64,000 nucleotides of DNA, from positions 51,581 to 115,580 of the forward strand of contig NZ_JANQOI010000188.1 in the NCBI RefSeq assembly GCF_028289705.1. Direction: 5' to 3'. Shown here in pieces: positions 17,014-25,752 of the stretch. Below the pieces are notes generated by a model. The model did not search any database. It saw nothing but the letters and a program-made list of their open reading frames with translations, and was not told where the DNA came from. Numbering within the stretch: the stretch's first letter is position 1; each line of letters begins with the position of its first letter. The position numbers and the translations under genes are program-made. The stretch is from Pelagibius sp. Its GTDB lineage: Bacteria; Pseudomonadota; Alphaproteobacteria; Kiloniellales; Kiloniellaceae.

Positions 17014-17377
17014 CTTACCCCCGGTGCGAACACATCATCCCAATGCATAACCTGCTCGCCACCCAGCCGGCGCGATGGAAGCCCAAGTGGGATCTGCATC
17101 GCAGCGCCTGGCCCCGAGAGGTCAATAAGAATGCAAACAACGAATCCCCGCGACAGTGGCATTAATCTGATAACGACACCTTAGGAATCGCCGGAGGATT
17201 CGCCAACCCGCACTCCCTGAACATGCTGATTTCCCTATCATAGCGTAGGCCGAAAGACTAGAGCCCAGGCTCGCCGGACTGTCGTCGCTTTGCACCACTG
17301 TTGCAGAAATGCCGCAGCCCTGGAAATCAGCCTGTGCAGGATGGGCAACGGTGGTCCCGAAGCCCGGGGTTTCGGGG
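17014..17377. other. Intergenic region upstream of mlaA, no gene recognised
   Basis: About 360 bases. It should contain the mlaA-mlaC promoter. Small open frames are present but without recognisable family, ribosome binding site or matching codon usage. Confidence 0.45.
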
Positions 17378-18340
17378 CTAACCGGTTCCAACCGATGGAC
17401 TTTCCGGTTTGTGAGGGTCCCCGACAAGGCGGCGGTAGAGCGGCAACAGAATTGCCGGCAGCATATACATCGGCAGTTGTGCCACAGCGAAGTAGAGCAC
17501 GACCTCGAACTCGGTCCCGGGCGGGAAAGCCGCCAGGAGGAGGCCCATGTTGCAGTTGCCGGAGACCAGCCCCACCGTCAGGGCGCGCCGCCGGCCCAGC
17601 CAGGCGAAGGCCAGGGCGCCGAACAGTTGCAGGGCAGGGTTGGCGATGAAAGCGCCAAGCAGCCACAGCCCCACCAGCACCGGTTGCGCCAGCAGGGTTT
17701 CTGTGACGCCGTCCATGATGGCGATGGCGAAGATCAGCATGACGATCACCACGGTGCCGTCGAGGTGAGCGGCCACCCGCGGCAGGCGCTCGCGGCCGAT
17801 GACCCGCCGGATCAGAAAGGCCGCGACGAAAGAGGCCGCGACGATGGCGCAGAGGCGCAGCATGAAGTCGAGGGTGCCGATGTCCAGTTCCAGCCCCAGC
17901 AGGACGAGCGCCAGGGGCGGCACCGTGAAGGGCGTCAGCAGGGTCGCGGTCAGACCGACCACCAGGGCGAGGGCGCCGTCGAGGCCGAGCATGATGGCGA
18001 TGGGAGCCGCGCTCAGGATCGGCGGGGCCGCGGCCATCAGGACCACGGCCGTCGACAGGTTCTGCGGGGTGGGGCTGAGGGCCAGCAGCCCCGCCATTAA
18101 GAGGGGTGAGCCGATCAGCAGCCAGGCCGTCACCAGGCCGGTCACCCAGGGCCGGCGGATGTGGGCGAGCATCACCTGCCAGTCGATGCGCACCAGGGTG
18201 GCGATCAGCAGGACCGCGACCGCCGGCGCCAGAAGGGGGCGGGCGACGGCCGCCAGGCCGGGCAGGGCGAGGCCGAGAAACACCCCGACGAAAAGCACCC
18301 AGGTGGCATGGCCGCCAAGGAAGGCAAGCAGTCGGCTCAT
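17378..18340 (-). CDS. SBF/BASS-like membrane transporter
   Basis: 320 residues with about ten hydrophobic helices and short loops, the layout of the bile acid:sodium symporter/arsenite (ACR3) fold. N-terminus MSRLLAFLGGHATWVLFVGVFLGLALPGLAAVARPLLAPAVAVLLIATLVRIDW is typical; AAAPPILSAAPIAIMLGLDGALALVV and SGNCNMGLLLAAFP (a crossover with Asn) correspond to the two broken-helix regions. Substrate unknown. A hairpin GCGCCCC/GGGGCGC lies at 18367-18386 upstream of the start. Confidence 0.75.
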   Translation of the reverse strand: MSRLLAFLGGHATWVLFVGVFLGLALPGLAAVARPLLAPAVAVLLIATLVRIDWQVMLAHIRRPWVTGLVTAWLLIGSPLLMAGLLALSPTPQNLSTAVVLMAAAPPILSAAPIAIMLGLDGALALVVGLTATLLTPFTVPPLALVLLGLELDIGTLDFMLRLCAIVAASFVAAFLIRRVIGRERLPRVAAHLDGTVVIVMLIFAIAIMDGVTETLLAQPVLVGLWLLGAFIANPALQLFGALAFAWLGRRRALTVGLVSGNCNMGLLLAAFPPGTEFEVVLYFAVAQLPMYMLPAILLPLYRRLVGDPHKPESPSVGTG

Positions 18341-18535
18341 CGATCCCCGCGCATTCTCAGAAAACAGCGCCCCGGAGGAGGGGCGCGGCTGGGAACGCTA
18401 GCCCGCATTTCTCACCACGTCCATGGTCTGCGCGGCTTTGAGCCGCAGGGCCAATGCTCTATGGTGCTGCCGGGCGGGGACCGACTGCGACGTAGTTTTG
18501 CATTCTGAGGGCCTTTTGCATTCTGGGGGGCATCG

Positions 18536-19024
18536 ATGATTGAAACGCCGTTCGACCGGCATCGTTCCGTCGTCTTGCCCGAATGGATCGATTACAACGG
18601 TCATATGAACGTCGCCTACTATTTGCTGGCTTTCGACCACGCGACCGATGCTTTTCTGGACTACCTCGGCCTTGACGATCAACACCGCCGGGCCAGTGGC
18701 GGCACCACCTTCGCGGCAGACATCCGCCTGACCTATCAGCGCGAGGTGGCCGAAGGGGCGAAGCTGCGGGTGACCAGCCAACTGCTGGGGTTCGACGACA
18801 AGCGGATCCGCTTCTTCAACCGCATGTTCCATGCGCAGGAGGGCTTTCTGGCCGCGACCATGGAAAGCCTCAGTCTCTATGTCGATCTCGAGCGGCGGCG
18901 CGTCACCACGCTTCCCGCGGCGATACAGGAACGGCTTGGCGCGGTGCTGGCGGCGCACTGCAGCCTGCCGGTCCCGGCGGAAGCCGGGCAGGTCATTGAA
19001 AAACCCGCCCTCCCGGCACTGTGA
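18536..19024 (+). CDS. Hotdog-fold thioesterase (4HBT type)
   Basis: 162 residues. Starts MIETPFDRHRSVVLPEWIDYNGHMNVAYYLLAFDHATDAFLDYLG, where D-Y-N-G-H-M-N-x-x-Y-Y is the 4HBT active-site motif with the catalytic Asp. The pattern is close to the thioesterases found with carnitine dehydrogenase in alphaproteobacteria. It hydrolyses an acyl-CoA of unknown chain. The stop overlaps a possible GTG start of the following gene; the two are probably co-transcribed. Confidence 0.87.
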   Translation: MIETPFDRHRSVVLPEWIDYNGHMNVAYYLLAFDHATDAFLDYLGLDDQHRRASGGTTFAADIRLTYQREVAEGAKLRVTSQLLGFDDKRIRFFNRMFHAQEGFLAATMESLSLYVDLERRRVTTLPAAIQERLGAVLAAHCSLPVPAEAGQVIEKPALPAL

Positions 19025-19083
19025 GGATGCCCGAGGCAGATTTCCGTTGCTCTCTTGCCCTTGCGATGGTGAAGCTTAGGCCC

Positions 19084-19587
19084 ATGCGTTTCCCCCGTGC
19101 TCTCATCCTGGCCCTCGGATTCATTGTACTTGGTCCTGTTTCGGAGGCGCTGGCCGCCTGCACCGACCCGCCGGGCCCGGAGGTGAACTGGCGGCGCTGT
19201 GTCTTTGACCGGCTGAACTTCGAGGACGTCGACCTGACCGCGGCCCAGCTCCGCGATGCCTCCTTCTTTCGTGCCGAGATGCGCGGCAGCCGTCTGGAAG
19301 GGGTGAAGGCCTTTCGCGCCAAGTTCGTCAACGCGATTCTCATCGGCGCGGCCTTCCCCGAGGCCGACCTCCGGGAGGCGGATTTCACCAAGGCGGATCT
19401 GAGCGAGGCCGATCTGACGACCGCGGATCTGCGCCGGGCGCGGCTGTTCGATGCCGTTCTCCGCGGCGCCAACCTGACCGGTGCCAAGCTGCAGGGGGCC
19501 GATCTCACCCGCGCCGACTTCTCCGGCGCCACCTGGACCGACGGCACGCGGGTCTGCGCCGAAGGGTCCGTCGGGCGCTGCAAATAG
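19084..19587 (+). CDS. Secreted pentapeptide-repeat protein
   Basis: About 167 residues. Start at 19084 gives a good signal peptide (MRFPRALILALGFIVLGPVSEALA); upstream in-frame starts (GTG at 19021) would bury it. After a Cys-containing segment there is a run of A(D/N)LxX repeats from about 55 to 145, for example EADLREADFTKADLSEADLTTADL, which folds as a right-handed quadrilateral beta-helix. Two Cys near each end may form disulfides. No specific role can be assigned; it lies directly after a thioesterase gene. Confidence 0.82.
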   Translation: MRFPRALILALGFIVLGPVSEALAACTDPPGPEVNWRRCVFDRLNFEDVDLTAAQLRDASFFRAEMRGSRLEGVKAFRAKFVNAILIGAAFPEADLREADFTKADLSEADLTTADLRRARLFDAVLRGANLTGAKLQGADLTRADFSGATWTDGTRVCAEGSVGRCK

Positions 19588-19627
19588 CGCTTCGCTGCCG
19601 CCCTGCCCTCTCAGCCGGCCCGCCCCC

Positions 19628-20296
19628 TCAGCCGGGTAGCAGGCTGCGCCCCAGGACAATATCGAAGCGCCCCTCCGTCGGGCCGCCGCCGGCTGCGGCA
19701 AAGGCGACTGTGACGCTGTCACGGGCGGCCGGATCGCTGATGGCGTTGTAAAGGAAATCGCGGGCGTTCTGCGGATGGCCGGCGAGATACATCTGCGTGG
19801 TCAGGCGGCTCACCCCTGGGCCTGAGACGGCGAAGTGAATGTGCGGCGTGCGCCCGGGATAGGCCACCGGCCTGATGGTCCTGAAGCGGTAGCGCCCTTC
19901 CTCGCCCAGCAGCATCCGGCCATAGCCCTGGAAGTTCGGGTCGGCCTGCCCGCCGCGGTCGCGCGGATGATGGTAGAAGCCGAAGGCATCGCACTGCCAG
20001 ATCTCGACGCGGGCGTCTGCCAGGGGGCGCCCTGCCTCGTCGGTGACCCGGCCGAACACCTCGACCGCTTCGCCGGCAGCGGGCTGCGCGCGCCCCTCGA
20101 CCCGGGTGAGGTCCGCGTCGACATCCTCGGGCAGGCGTTGCGGGTAGAAGGGGCCGGGGGTCTGGTGTGGCGTCGGCACCGCCGCCGCGGCCAGCGGAGT
20201 CCCCGCCGCCAGTCCACAGCCCAGGCCCAGTCCAAGGCCCAGGGCCAGGGAGCCCTCCAGAATCCTGCGTCGGGAATGGATTCGTCTGTCTTGCAT
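19628..20296 (-). CDS. Intradiol ring-cleavage dioxygenase (protocatechuate 3,4-dioxygenase-like), Tat-exported
   Basis: About 222 residues. Start at 20296 is decided by GGGAGG just upstream; the product begins MQDRRIHSRRRILEG, a twin-arginine signal followed by a hydrophobic Gly/Leu/Ala stretch. The catalytic domain contains TPGPFYP, ARVEIWQCDAFGFYHH (Tyr ligand), YRFRTIRPVAYPGRTPHIHF (Tyr and His ligands of the non-heme Fe3+), and TTQMYLAG. Exported intradiol dioxygenases of this single-subunit type are common in Proteobacteria and Actinobacteria, with aromatic diol substrates often unknown. Confidence 0.87.
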   Translation of the reverse strand: MQDRRIHSRRRILEGSLALGLGLGLGCGLAAGTPLAAAAVPTPHQTPGPFYPQRLPEDVDADLTRVEGRAQPAAGEAVEVFGRVTDEAGRPLADARVEIWQCDAFGFYHHPRDRGGQADPNFQGYGRMLLGEEGRYRFRTIRPVAYPGRTPHIHFAVSGPGVSRLTTQMYLAGHPQNARDFLYNAISDPAARDSVTVAFAAAGGGPTEGRFDIVLGRSLLPG

Positions 20297-20603
20297 CCTG
20301 CACCTCCCTCTTGGGTCTGTCTGTGGAGCGGGCCGCAAGGCCTGCACAAGGGCGCACCTCCCATTGATGTGGGCATCGCGCTGGGCTTGTGAAGGGTGGG
20401 GCCGGCCTAGCCGTTCACGCCTTTGCGAGAACACCGCCTGCTGTGGCAGGTTAACGACATGGTCTCTCCTTACGGTCTATAGTTCGCCGATCGGTCGCGG
20501 TCCGCAGCAATGACTTGACTGAGAAAGTGATGAGGTCTCTGACCCTGGTAACGGCCTTCGGCGCGCGGAGTAATGGCCGGCCCCTCTTGCGGAGAGGCTG
20601 GCC

Positions 20604-22409
20604 GTGAGACCCGGCCGTCTGCTGCGCAAGCGTATCGTCATCCCCCTGCTGCGCTTCGGGCGCAACGACCAGTTCATTCTGTCGGTCCTTGCCGTGGTCA
20701 TCGGCGCCGCGGCGGGCGGTGCGGCCATCGCCTTCCGCGACGCCATTGCCGGGGTGCAATGGCTGTCCTACGGCTTCAGCAGCGAGCAGGTGGCCACCGA
20801 GGTGCGCAAGCTGGATTGGTGGCATGTGCTTCTGGTGCCGACCCTGGGGGGCCTCGCCATCGGCCTTTTCGTCCGCTATTCGCTGCCCGGCGGCAAGCCC
20901 CAGGGCGTGGCCCATGTGATCGAAGCCTCGGCCCTCAGGGACGGGCGCATGTCCCTGACCGTCGGCATCCGCGCCGCCATCGCCAGCGCCGCCTCCATCG
21001 GCTTCGGCGCCTCGGTGGGCCGCGAAGGACCGGTGGTCCACCTCGGCGCCTGCCTGGGCTCCTGGGTCGCCAAGCGGCTGCACCTCGGCCGCGTGCTGGC
21101 GCGCACCCTGCTGGGCTGCGGCGTGGCGGCGGGAGTGGCGGCCTCCTTCAACGCGCCCATCGCCGGAACCTTCTTCGCCCTGGAGGTGGTGGTCGGCCAC
21201 TACGCGCTTTCGGCCTTCGCCCCCATCGTCATCGCGTCGGTGACCGGCACCCTTATCAGCCGCGCGCGCTATGGCGACTTCCCGGCCTTCATCCTGCCGG
21301 AGAACTGGACCATCGTGTCGTTCTGGGAGTTCCCGGCCTTTGCGCTTCTGGGGCTGGTCTCCGCCCTGGCGGCGGTCCTCTTCATGCGCTCGGTGATCTT
21401 CACCGAAGACGTGATCGGCAAGCTCTCGGTGCCGTCCTGGTCGACGCCGGCCATCGGCGGCCTGCTGCTGGGCTGCATCGCGCTGGTCTTTCCCGAGGTC
21501 CTCGGTGTCGGCTACGAGGCCACCGACGCGGCGCTGTCCGATCTCTATTCGCTGGAGTTGCTCCTCGCCCTGATCGTCGCCAAGACCGCCGCCACGGCGA
21601 TCTGCCTGGGCAGCGGCTTCGCCGGCGGGGTCTTTTCGCCCTCGCTGTTCATCGGCGCCATGGTGGGCGGGGCCTTCGGGATCCTGGCGACCCAGGCTTT
21701 TCCGGAGCTGTCCTCCGGGCACGGCGCGTACACCATCATCGGCATGGGGGCGGTCACCGGCGCCGTGCTGGGGGCGCCGATCTCCACCATCCTGATGATT
21801 TTCGAGCTGACCAACGACTACGAACTGACCATCGCCGTGATGCTGGCCACGGTCATCGCCTCGGTGGTGACCCAACAGGTCCACGGCCGCTCGTTCTTCC
21901 ACTGGCAGCTCGAACGGCGCGGCGTCTCGGTGCGCGGCGGCCATCAGACCGGCCTGATGCAGCGCATCAAGATTTCCTCGGTGATGGACAACCGCTACTC
22001 GGCGGTCTCGCCCCAGACCCCCATCGCCCAGGTTCGGCTCAAGCTGCAGTCCGCGCCCTGGGGGGAACTCTTTGTCATCGATGACAAAAAAAGCCTCTGC
22101 GGCGTGATTACCTACGCCGACCTGCATGAGGCCGCCTTCGACACCAGTCACGACTCTGAACTCAGCGCAGCCGATGTCGCCCGGGCTGTGCCGGCAGTTC
22201 TGCAGTTGAGCGACCATCTGGAAGCGGCGGTCAAGGTCTATAACCTGACCGGCGAGCCCCATGTCCCGGTGGTGGCGGACAAGAAGTCCATGCTCATGCG
22301 CGGCTTGGCGCATGAGCATGAAGTGATGCTGGCCTATCAGCGGGCGCTGGACGTGGCGCGGGCCGAGGAGCGCGGCGAAGCCACCTCCCGCGGCCGCATC
22401 CGCCCCTGA
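20604..22409 (+). CDS. ClC-type chloride channel/antiporter with C-terminal CBS domains
   Basis: 601 residues. The ClC core shows the selectivity-filter motifs GFGASVGREGPVVHLG (with the gating Glu at GREGP), and GSGFAGGVFSPSLFIGAMVGG, plus the repeat of hydrophobic helices to about residue 440. The C-terminal 150 residues contain a CBS pair: VMDNRYSAVSPQTPIAQVRLKLQ...FVIDDKKSLCGVITYADLHEA and the second half ending PHVPVVADKKSMLMRGLAHEHE. Probably a Cl-/H+ exchanger or channel whose gating responds to nucleotides via the CBS pair. Start ATG vs GTG: the frame opens GTGAGACCC at 20604. Confidence 0.92.
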   Translation: MRPGRLLRKRIVIPLLRFGRNDQFILSVLAVVIGAAAGGAAIAFRDAIAGVQWLSYGFSSEQVATEVRKLDWWHVLLVPTLGGLAIGLFVRYSLPGGKPQGVAHVIEASALRDGRMSLTVGIRAAIASAASIGFGASVGREGPVVHLGACLGSWVAKRLHLGRVLARTLLGCGVAAGVAASFNAPIAGTFFALEVVVGHYALSAFAPIVIASVTGTLISRARYGDFPAFILPENWTIVSFWEFPAFALLGLVSALAAVLFMRSVIFTEDVIGKLSVPSWSTPAIGGLLLGCIALVFPEVLGVGYEATDAALSDLYSLELLLALIVAKTAATAICLGSGFAGGVFSPSLFIGAMVGGAFGILATQAFPELSSGHGAYTIIGMGAVTGAVLGAPISTILMIFELTNDYELTIAVMLATVIASVVTQQVHGRSFFHWQLERRGVSVRGGHQTGLMQRIKISSVMDNRYSAVSPQTPIAQVRLKLQSAPWGELFVIDDKKSLCGVITYADLHEAAFDTSHDSELSAADVARAVPAVLQLSDHLEAAVKVYNLTGEPHVPVVADKKSMLMRGLAHEHEVMLAYQRALDVARAEERGEATSRGRIRP

Positions 22410-22451
22410 CCCGTCGGCGCGGGCCGGATTGTTCTCCACTTACGTGGAATC

Positions 22452-22530
22452 GGTTCCGGCCCGCACCCCCTCCCGGCCGCCCACTAGGATAATCGCATTG
22501 GGTGGCCGGGAGGGGGTGTGGGCTGGAACC
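22452..22530. terminator. Large imperfect inverted repeat between convergent genes
   Basis: Two 32-base arms (22452-22483 and 22499-22530) pair with three mismatches around a 15-base loop. It sits between the clc stop and the stop of the facing gene, so it may end transcription from both sides, or be a miniature palindromic element. No T-tract. Confidence 0.7.
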
Positions 22531-22548
22531 GCCAAGACACGAACAAGT

Positions 22549-23316
22549 CTAAGCGGCCGCGGCCACCCGCTCGCCGCGGGCTTCGCGCGACTTGCCTTGC
22601 TTCTCGAGGTTCTCGTAGAGCCACAGCGGCGAGTAGCGCATGACGTGCTGGATGTCCTCGCGGCTCATCCAAACCAACCACTCCTCGAAGGTGGAGGCGC
22701 CGTCCTGCTGGTGCCAGAGGATGCCGCCGGGTGCCAGGTGCAGATAGCCTTCCCGGGCCGCCAGACCCTTGCAGGCGGCCAGCGGGTGCATCAGCCCGAA
22801 GACATAGTCCGGCGACCATTCCAGCAGGGCCAGGGCCAGGGCGAGCCGGGGCAGGGCGGAGGTCAGGCCACCGCCGCGCAGCCCGTTGCTGCCGCCCTTC
22901 AGCCACAGCTCGCCGTGATAGCAGACGTCGCCGGTGATGAACTGCGCGGCGGGGGCGGAGCCGAATGTCGAGCGGTCCGGATCCACGGCCGTGCCCGGCG
23001 GCATGTAGGCGACGCGGCGCTGGTAGAGATGGTCGGCGAGGCTGCAGCCTGTCAGATCGTTTAGGCGCATGGCCTGGGTATGGACCACTTCGCCCTCGCT
23101 GTTGCTGCCTTTGATCCAGAAGGCGTTCTTGGTGCCGAGTTCTGAGACCGCCGGATCGAAGACCGACGACAGCGGCGGCCGGTCCGTCTGTTTCTTCCTT
23201 AGATTGCGGAATTCGTCGAAGTCCGAGCTGACTTCGACGACGATGGCATTGCGTTCGGCGATCTCGTTTATGGCGCCGATGAATTGTATTTCTGTGAAAA
23301 GGCGGTCTGCCGGCAT
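22549..23316 (-). CDS. Unrecognised protein, possible GNAT/autoinducer-synthase-like fold
   Basis: 255 residues. The start at 23316 is fixed by a strong AAAGGAGT site nine bases upstream. I do not recognise the family. Visible features: an N-terminal VVEVSSDFDEFRNLRKKQT segment, then DHLYQRRVAYMPPGT, GDVCYHGELWLKGG, a Gly-rich turn RGGGLTSALPRLALALALLEW and PDYVFGLMHPLAACKGLAAREGYLHL. The order of an acidic strand, Gly turn, helix, and a C-terminal A-x-x-G-Y segment resembles acyltransferases of the GNAT/LuxI/FeeM group, but the resemblance is weak. A winged-helix regulator gene lies upstream on the same strand, 127 bases away. Confidence 0.6.
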   Translation of the reverse strand: MPADRLFTEIQFIGAINEIAERNAIVVEVSSDFDEFRNLRKKQTDRPPLSSVFDPAVSELGTKNAFWIKGSNSEGEVVHTQAMRLNDLTGCSLADHLYQRRVAYMPPGTAVDPDRSTFGSAPAAQFITGDVCYHGELWLKGGSNGLRGGGLTSALPRLALALALLEWSPDYVFGLMHPLAACKGLAAREGYLHLAPGGILWHQQDGASTFEEWLVWMSREDIQHVMRYSPLWLYENLEKQGKSREARGERVAAAA

Positions 23317-23442
23317 GACTTGTAACTCCTTTGCCTGTGCTTCTTGGTTAGAGGGCAAAGGGTAGCGGCTTTCTCGCTTTCAGCGTTAGCTGCCAGAAAT
23401 GTCATTCCGCGGGCGGGCTCCGCCTTGAGGGGGCCCGAGCTA

Positions 23443-24435
23443 CTAGATGTCGTATTCCATCAGCAGCTCTTCATCCATGGCTGGCACGTTAACCATATCG
23501 AGGCCGGAGATGAAGATGCGGTTGGTCCGCGCGACGAAGAGGGTGAGGGCCGGTTCGCCATCCGGAAAGATGCAGCCGAGCAGCAGGCGCTGGAAGCGAA
23601 CCGGGATCGCCGGGCCGTTGCGAGCACGGGGGATCTGGCCGCAGATGTGGTCCAGCCGTGCGCTGCCGTCTTCGAAGACCTTCGGGTAGGCCTGGGACAT
23701 GAAGGTGTCGAAATCCGTGCCCACCGGGTCTTCCTGGGAGTAGCGGCCGATCGCGCTCTTGGCCCATTCCCAGCCGAGCCAGGTGGCGTAGGAGGATTTT
23801 TCTCCGATCTCCACGCAGAGCCAGCCGTCCCGGCGCTGCCGATAGACCAGCCGGTAGGGCTTCATCTGCGACATGGCCGGGTGTTCGAGCTGAAGCTGCG
23901 ACTGCGACCAGGCCTCGAAGCCGCGGCGCAGCATCGGCGGGCCGTCCAGCCAAAGCCGGCTGAGATGATGCTGCTGGGCATGAAAGGAATAGCCGCCGGT
24001 TTCCTGATAGGTCACCCGGTCCAGGCCGCTGTGCCCGCGGGTGCGCACGCTTTTGTTGGACAGCCAGTTCTCCGCCAGGGCCAGGATCTGCTCCGCCTCC
24101 AGCAGATGCTGTTCGCCGGCCTCGGTCAGGAAGTAGCGGCGGTTGCGCAGCTCCAGCAGACTGATGCCCTTCATCTGCTCCAGGCTGTTGATGTGGCGGC
24201 GTACGGTCTGACGCGTGATCCCCAGGATCTCCACCGTCTCTGAAAGATTCAAGGTCCGCGCCAGGGTGGTGAAGGACCTGAGGATTTCAAACAGCGTCGG
24301 CGGATGGCGATCGGCAGTCACGGATGCATCGGGCGATGGCTTCAGACTGTTGGCTGTTTGGTCGAGCAAAACCCTGGTTCCCGGTCCCGCAATCTCATTG
24401 GGAACAATAATGTTCCATAGAAGTGTAGGAATCAA
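23443..24435 (-). CDS. Winged-helix (LysR-type HTH) regulator with unknown C-terminal domain
   Basis: Up to 330 residues. An LTTR-like DNA-binding segment, LFEILRSFTTLARTLNLSETVEILGITRQTVRRHINSLEQMKGISLLELRNRRYFLTEAGEQHLLEAEQIL, occupies about 48-118, but the remaining 210 residues do not look like the usual LysR effector domain. The first ATG (24435) gives a long unconserved N-terminus that overlaps a palindrome at 24401-24416; a GTG about 38 codons further in is an alternative start. It probably regulates the unknown gene downstream (22549-23316). Confidence 0.65.
   Translation of the reverse strand: MIPTLLWNIIVPNEIAGPGTRVLLDQTANSLKPSPDASVTADRHPPTLFEILRSFTTLARTLNLSETVEILGITRQTVRRHINSLEQMKGISLLELRNRRYFLTEAGEQHLLEAEQILALAENWLSNKSVRTRGHSGLDRVTYQETGGYSFHAQQHHLSRLWLDGPPMLRRGFEAWSQSQLQLEHPAMSQMKPYRLVYRQRRDGWLCVEIGEKSSYATWLGWEWAKSAIGRYSQEDPVGTDFDTFMSQAYPKVFEDGSARLDHICGQIPRARNGPAIPVRFQRLLLGCIFPDGEPALTLFVARTNRIFISGLDMVNVPAMDEELLMEYDI
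24401..24416. promoter_or_regulatory. Palindrome at the 5' end of the winged-helix regulator gene
   Basis: GGAACA and TGTTCC arms separated by ATAA. The site is AT-rich relative to its surroundings and lies inside the first codons of the longest frame, which suggests that the true start is downstream and that this is an operator. Confidence 0.45.
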
Positions 24436-24551
24436 CGCGCAGTGAACACTGATGCTCCGCTATGGGTGTGTCCTTGTAGAATTGATTCATCTCTAAGTTT
24501 CATCAAACTGGAATATCAAGAATTTCCCGTCTGCGCTAGGGGGACAAAAGC

Positions 24552-24761
24552 TTGAGCCTGGAAGAACTTTGTGTCGGAAAACAAATCAGCCACGCCCGGC
24601 TGGAGCGCAATCTCAGCCGTGACCAACTCGGCACCATGCTCGGCATAAGCCCCGAGCAAGTCAGGGATTTCGAAGAAGACCGCCAAAGAATGCCGGCCGG
24701 CCTGCTCTACAAGCTGGCGGACCTGCTCGACCTTCCGGTCACCGCATTCTTTAAACACTAA
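24552..24761 (+). CDS. Small XRE-type HTH protein
   Basis: 69 residues beginning with TTG (MSLEELCVGKQISHARLERNLSRDQLGTMLGISPEQVRDFEEDRQRMPAGLLYKLADLLDLPVTAFFKH). A GGGGGAC site eight bases upstream supports the TTG start. It is a bare five-helix Cro/CI-type domain: QLGTMLGISPEQVRDFE is the helix-turn-helix. In alphaproteobacteria such minimal proteins act as DNA-binding regulators of unknown regulons. It is divergent from the winged-helix regulator gene. Confidence 0.75.
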   Translation: MSLEELCVGKQISHARLERNLSRDQLGTMLGISPEQVRDFEEDRQRMPAGLLYKLADLLDLPVTAFFKH

Positions 24762-24862
24762 AGATCTTATTCAACCTGTGATCTTTATTGCCGTCGGCGA
24801 TGAATTACACGCTATAGTGGCGGGTTTTTGCTCTTTGGGAGGACCGGCCGGGGTCGGAGCGG

Positions 24863-25561
24863 TCAGGCGACCTGTTTCGGGACGCCTGAGAGCAGATTGA
24901 GGCCGAGCCACTTCAGCATATTCTTCTGCAGGGCCTTATCGCCGGTCAGCACCATGCGCTCCTCCCTCACCGCCTTGGTCATGGTATCCATCCCCATCCA
25001 GATCGCCGTCATGGTGCGCAGGTCGGTTTGTACGAAAAGGTCGATGTCGTAGCCCGGCTCGATCATGCAGAGGTCGACGCCCTCTCTGGGGTCGACCACG
25101 ATCCACCAGTTACGCTCCGCCGGCCGGCGCTCGGGATAGATGAACTGGATGACATGGCGTTTCGGCGGCAGTTCGGGGACCCGGATGGTCCGCCGCATGT
25201 CCCACATCAAGAGATCCACGTCGAGGTTCTCGAGCTGCGGCTGGGTTCCGGTCCAGCGCTGACCCCAGACACCCAAGGCCTCGACAACCGGCCCCAGGTC
25301 CTTGCCGGGGGCGGTCAGGAGGTACTCCGTCACGCCGGGCTCACCGGGGACGGGCTTGCGCTCCACGATTCCGTAGGCTTCCAACTCCTTCAGCCGCTTC
25401 GACAGCAGCGCCGGGGACATCCGCGGCGCCCCGCGGCGCAGTTCGTTGAAGCGCGTCGAGCCGGCCACCAGTTCGCGCACGACAATCATGGTCCAGCGGG
25501 TGCAGAGAATCTCCGCCGCCATGGCGACCGGACAAAATTGCCCATAGCTGCTGCCCGTCAT
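24863..25561 (-). CDS. HxlR family regulator with C-terminal SCP2-like domain
   Basis: 232 residues. N-terminal HxlR domain SYGQFCPVAMAAEILCTRWTMIVVRELVAGSTRFNELRRGAPRMSPALLSKRLKELEAYGIVERKPV, with the conserved Cys near residue 10, then a C-terminal domain of about 120 residues (PKRHVIQFIYPERRPAERNWWIVVDPREGVDLCMIEPGYDIDLFVQTDLRTMTAIWMG) of the SCP2 sterol/lipid-binding type often fused to HxlR. It is divergent from a methyltransferase gene, with about 190 bases between the starts containing repeated GATTC/GTTC motifs, and may control it. Confidence 0.87.
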   Translation of the reverse strand: MTGSSYGQFCPVAMAAEILCTRWTMIVVRELVAGSTRFNELRRGAPRMSPALLSKRLKELEAYGIVERKPVPGEPGVTEYLLTAPGKDLGPVVEALGVWGQRWTGTQPQLENLDVDLLMWDMRRTIRVPELPPKRHVIQFIYPERRPAERNWWIVVDPREGVDLCMIEPGYDIDLFVQTDLRTMTAIWMGMDTMTKAVREERMVLTGDKALQKNMLKWLGLNLLSGVPKQVA

Positions 25562-25593
25562 CGCTGTTCTCCCCGTTCAGTTTCCTGATGTTA

Positions 25594-25662
25594 GCCCGAT
25601 TCCAACGGAGATTCCGGTTCAGAATCTGTACCGCGCCGATTCAGTTCCTGAACTAGTGGGCG
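25594..25662. promoter_or_regulatory. Divergent promoter region with inverted repeats (HxlR / methyltransferase)
   Basis: The interval contains GATTC...GAATC around CGGTTCA and the near-palindrome AGTTC-CT-GAACT, a pattern expected for a dimeric HxlR repressor between the two divergent starts. Exact operator limits cannot be set by eye. Confidence 0.35.
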
Positions 25663-25752
25663 CGGCCTGCCTGTGGCATGACCCGCGGCGCCGCGATTGA
25701 GCGAACCCCTCGTTGTGCCTGCGCCTTGGGGTTCGAGGAAAGGAACTGAAGC

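Noticed and set aside
17122..17427. A 101-codon minus-strand frame upstream of mlaA.
   Set aside because: No start site support, no family, and it overlaps the end of the transporter gene.
20451..22439. A 662-codon minus-strand frame opposite the ClC gene.
   Set aside because: Composition is Gly/Arg/His/Asp-rich nonsense typical of antisense frames; the plus-strand ClC is certain.
22452..22530. Considered whether the large inverted repeat is part of a CRISPR or IS end.
   Set aside because: There is only one palindrome, no spaced repeat series and no transposase or target duplication nearby.
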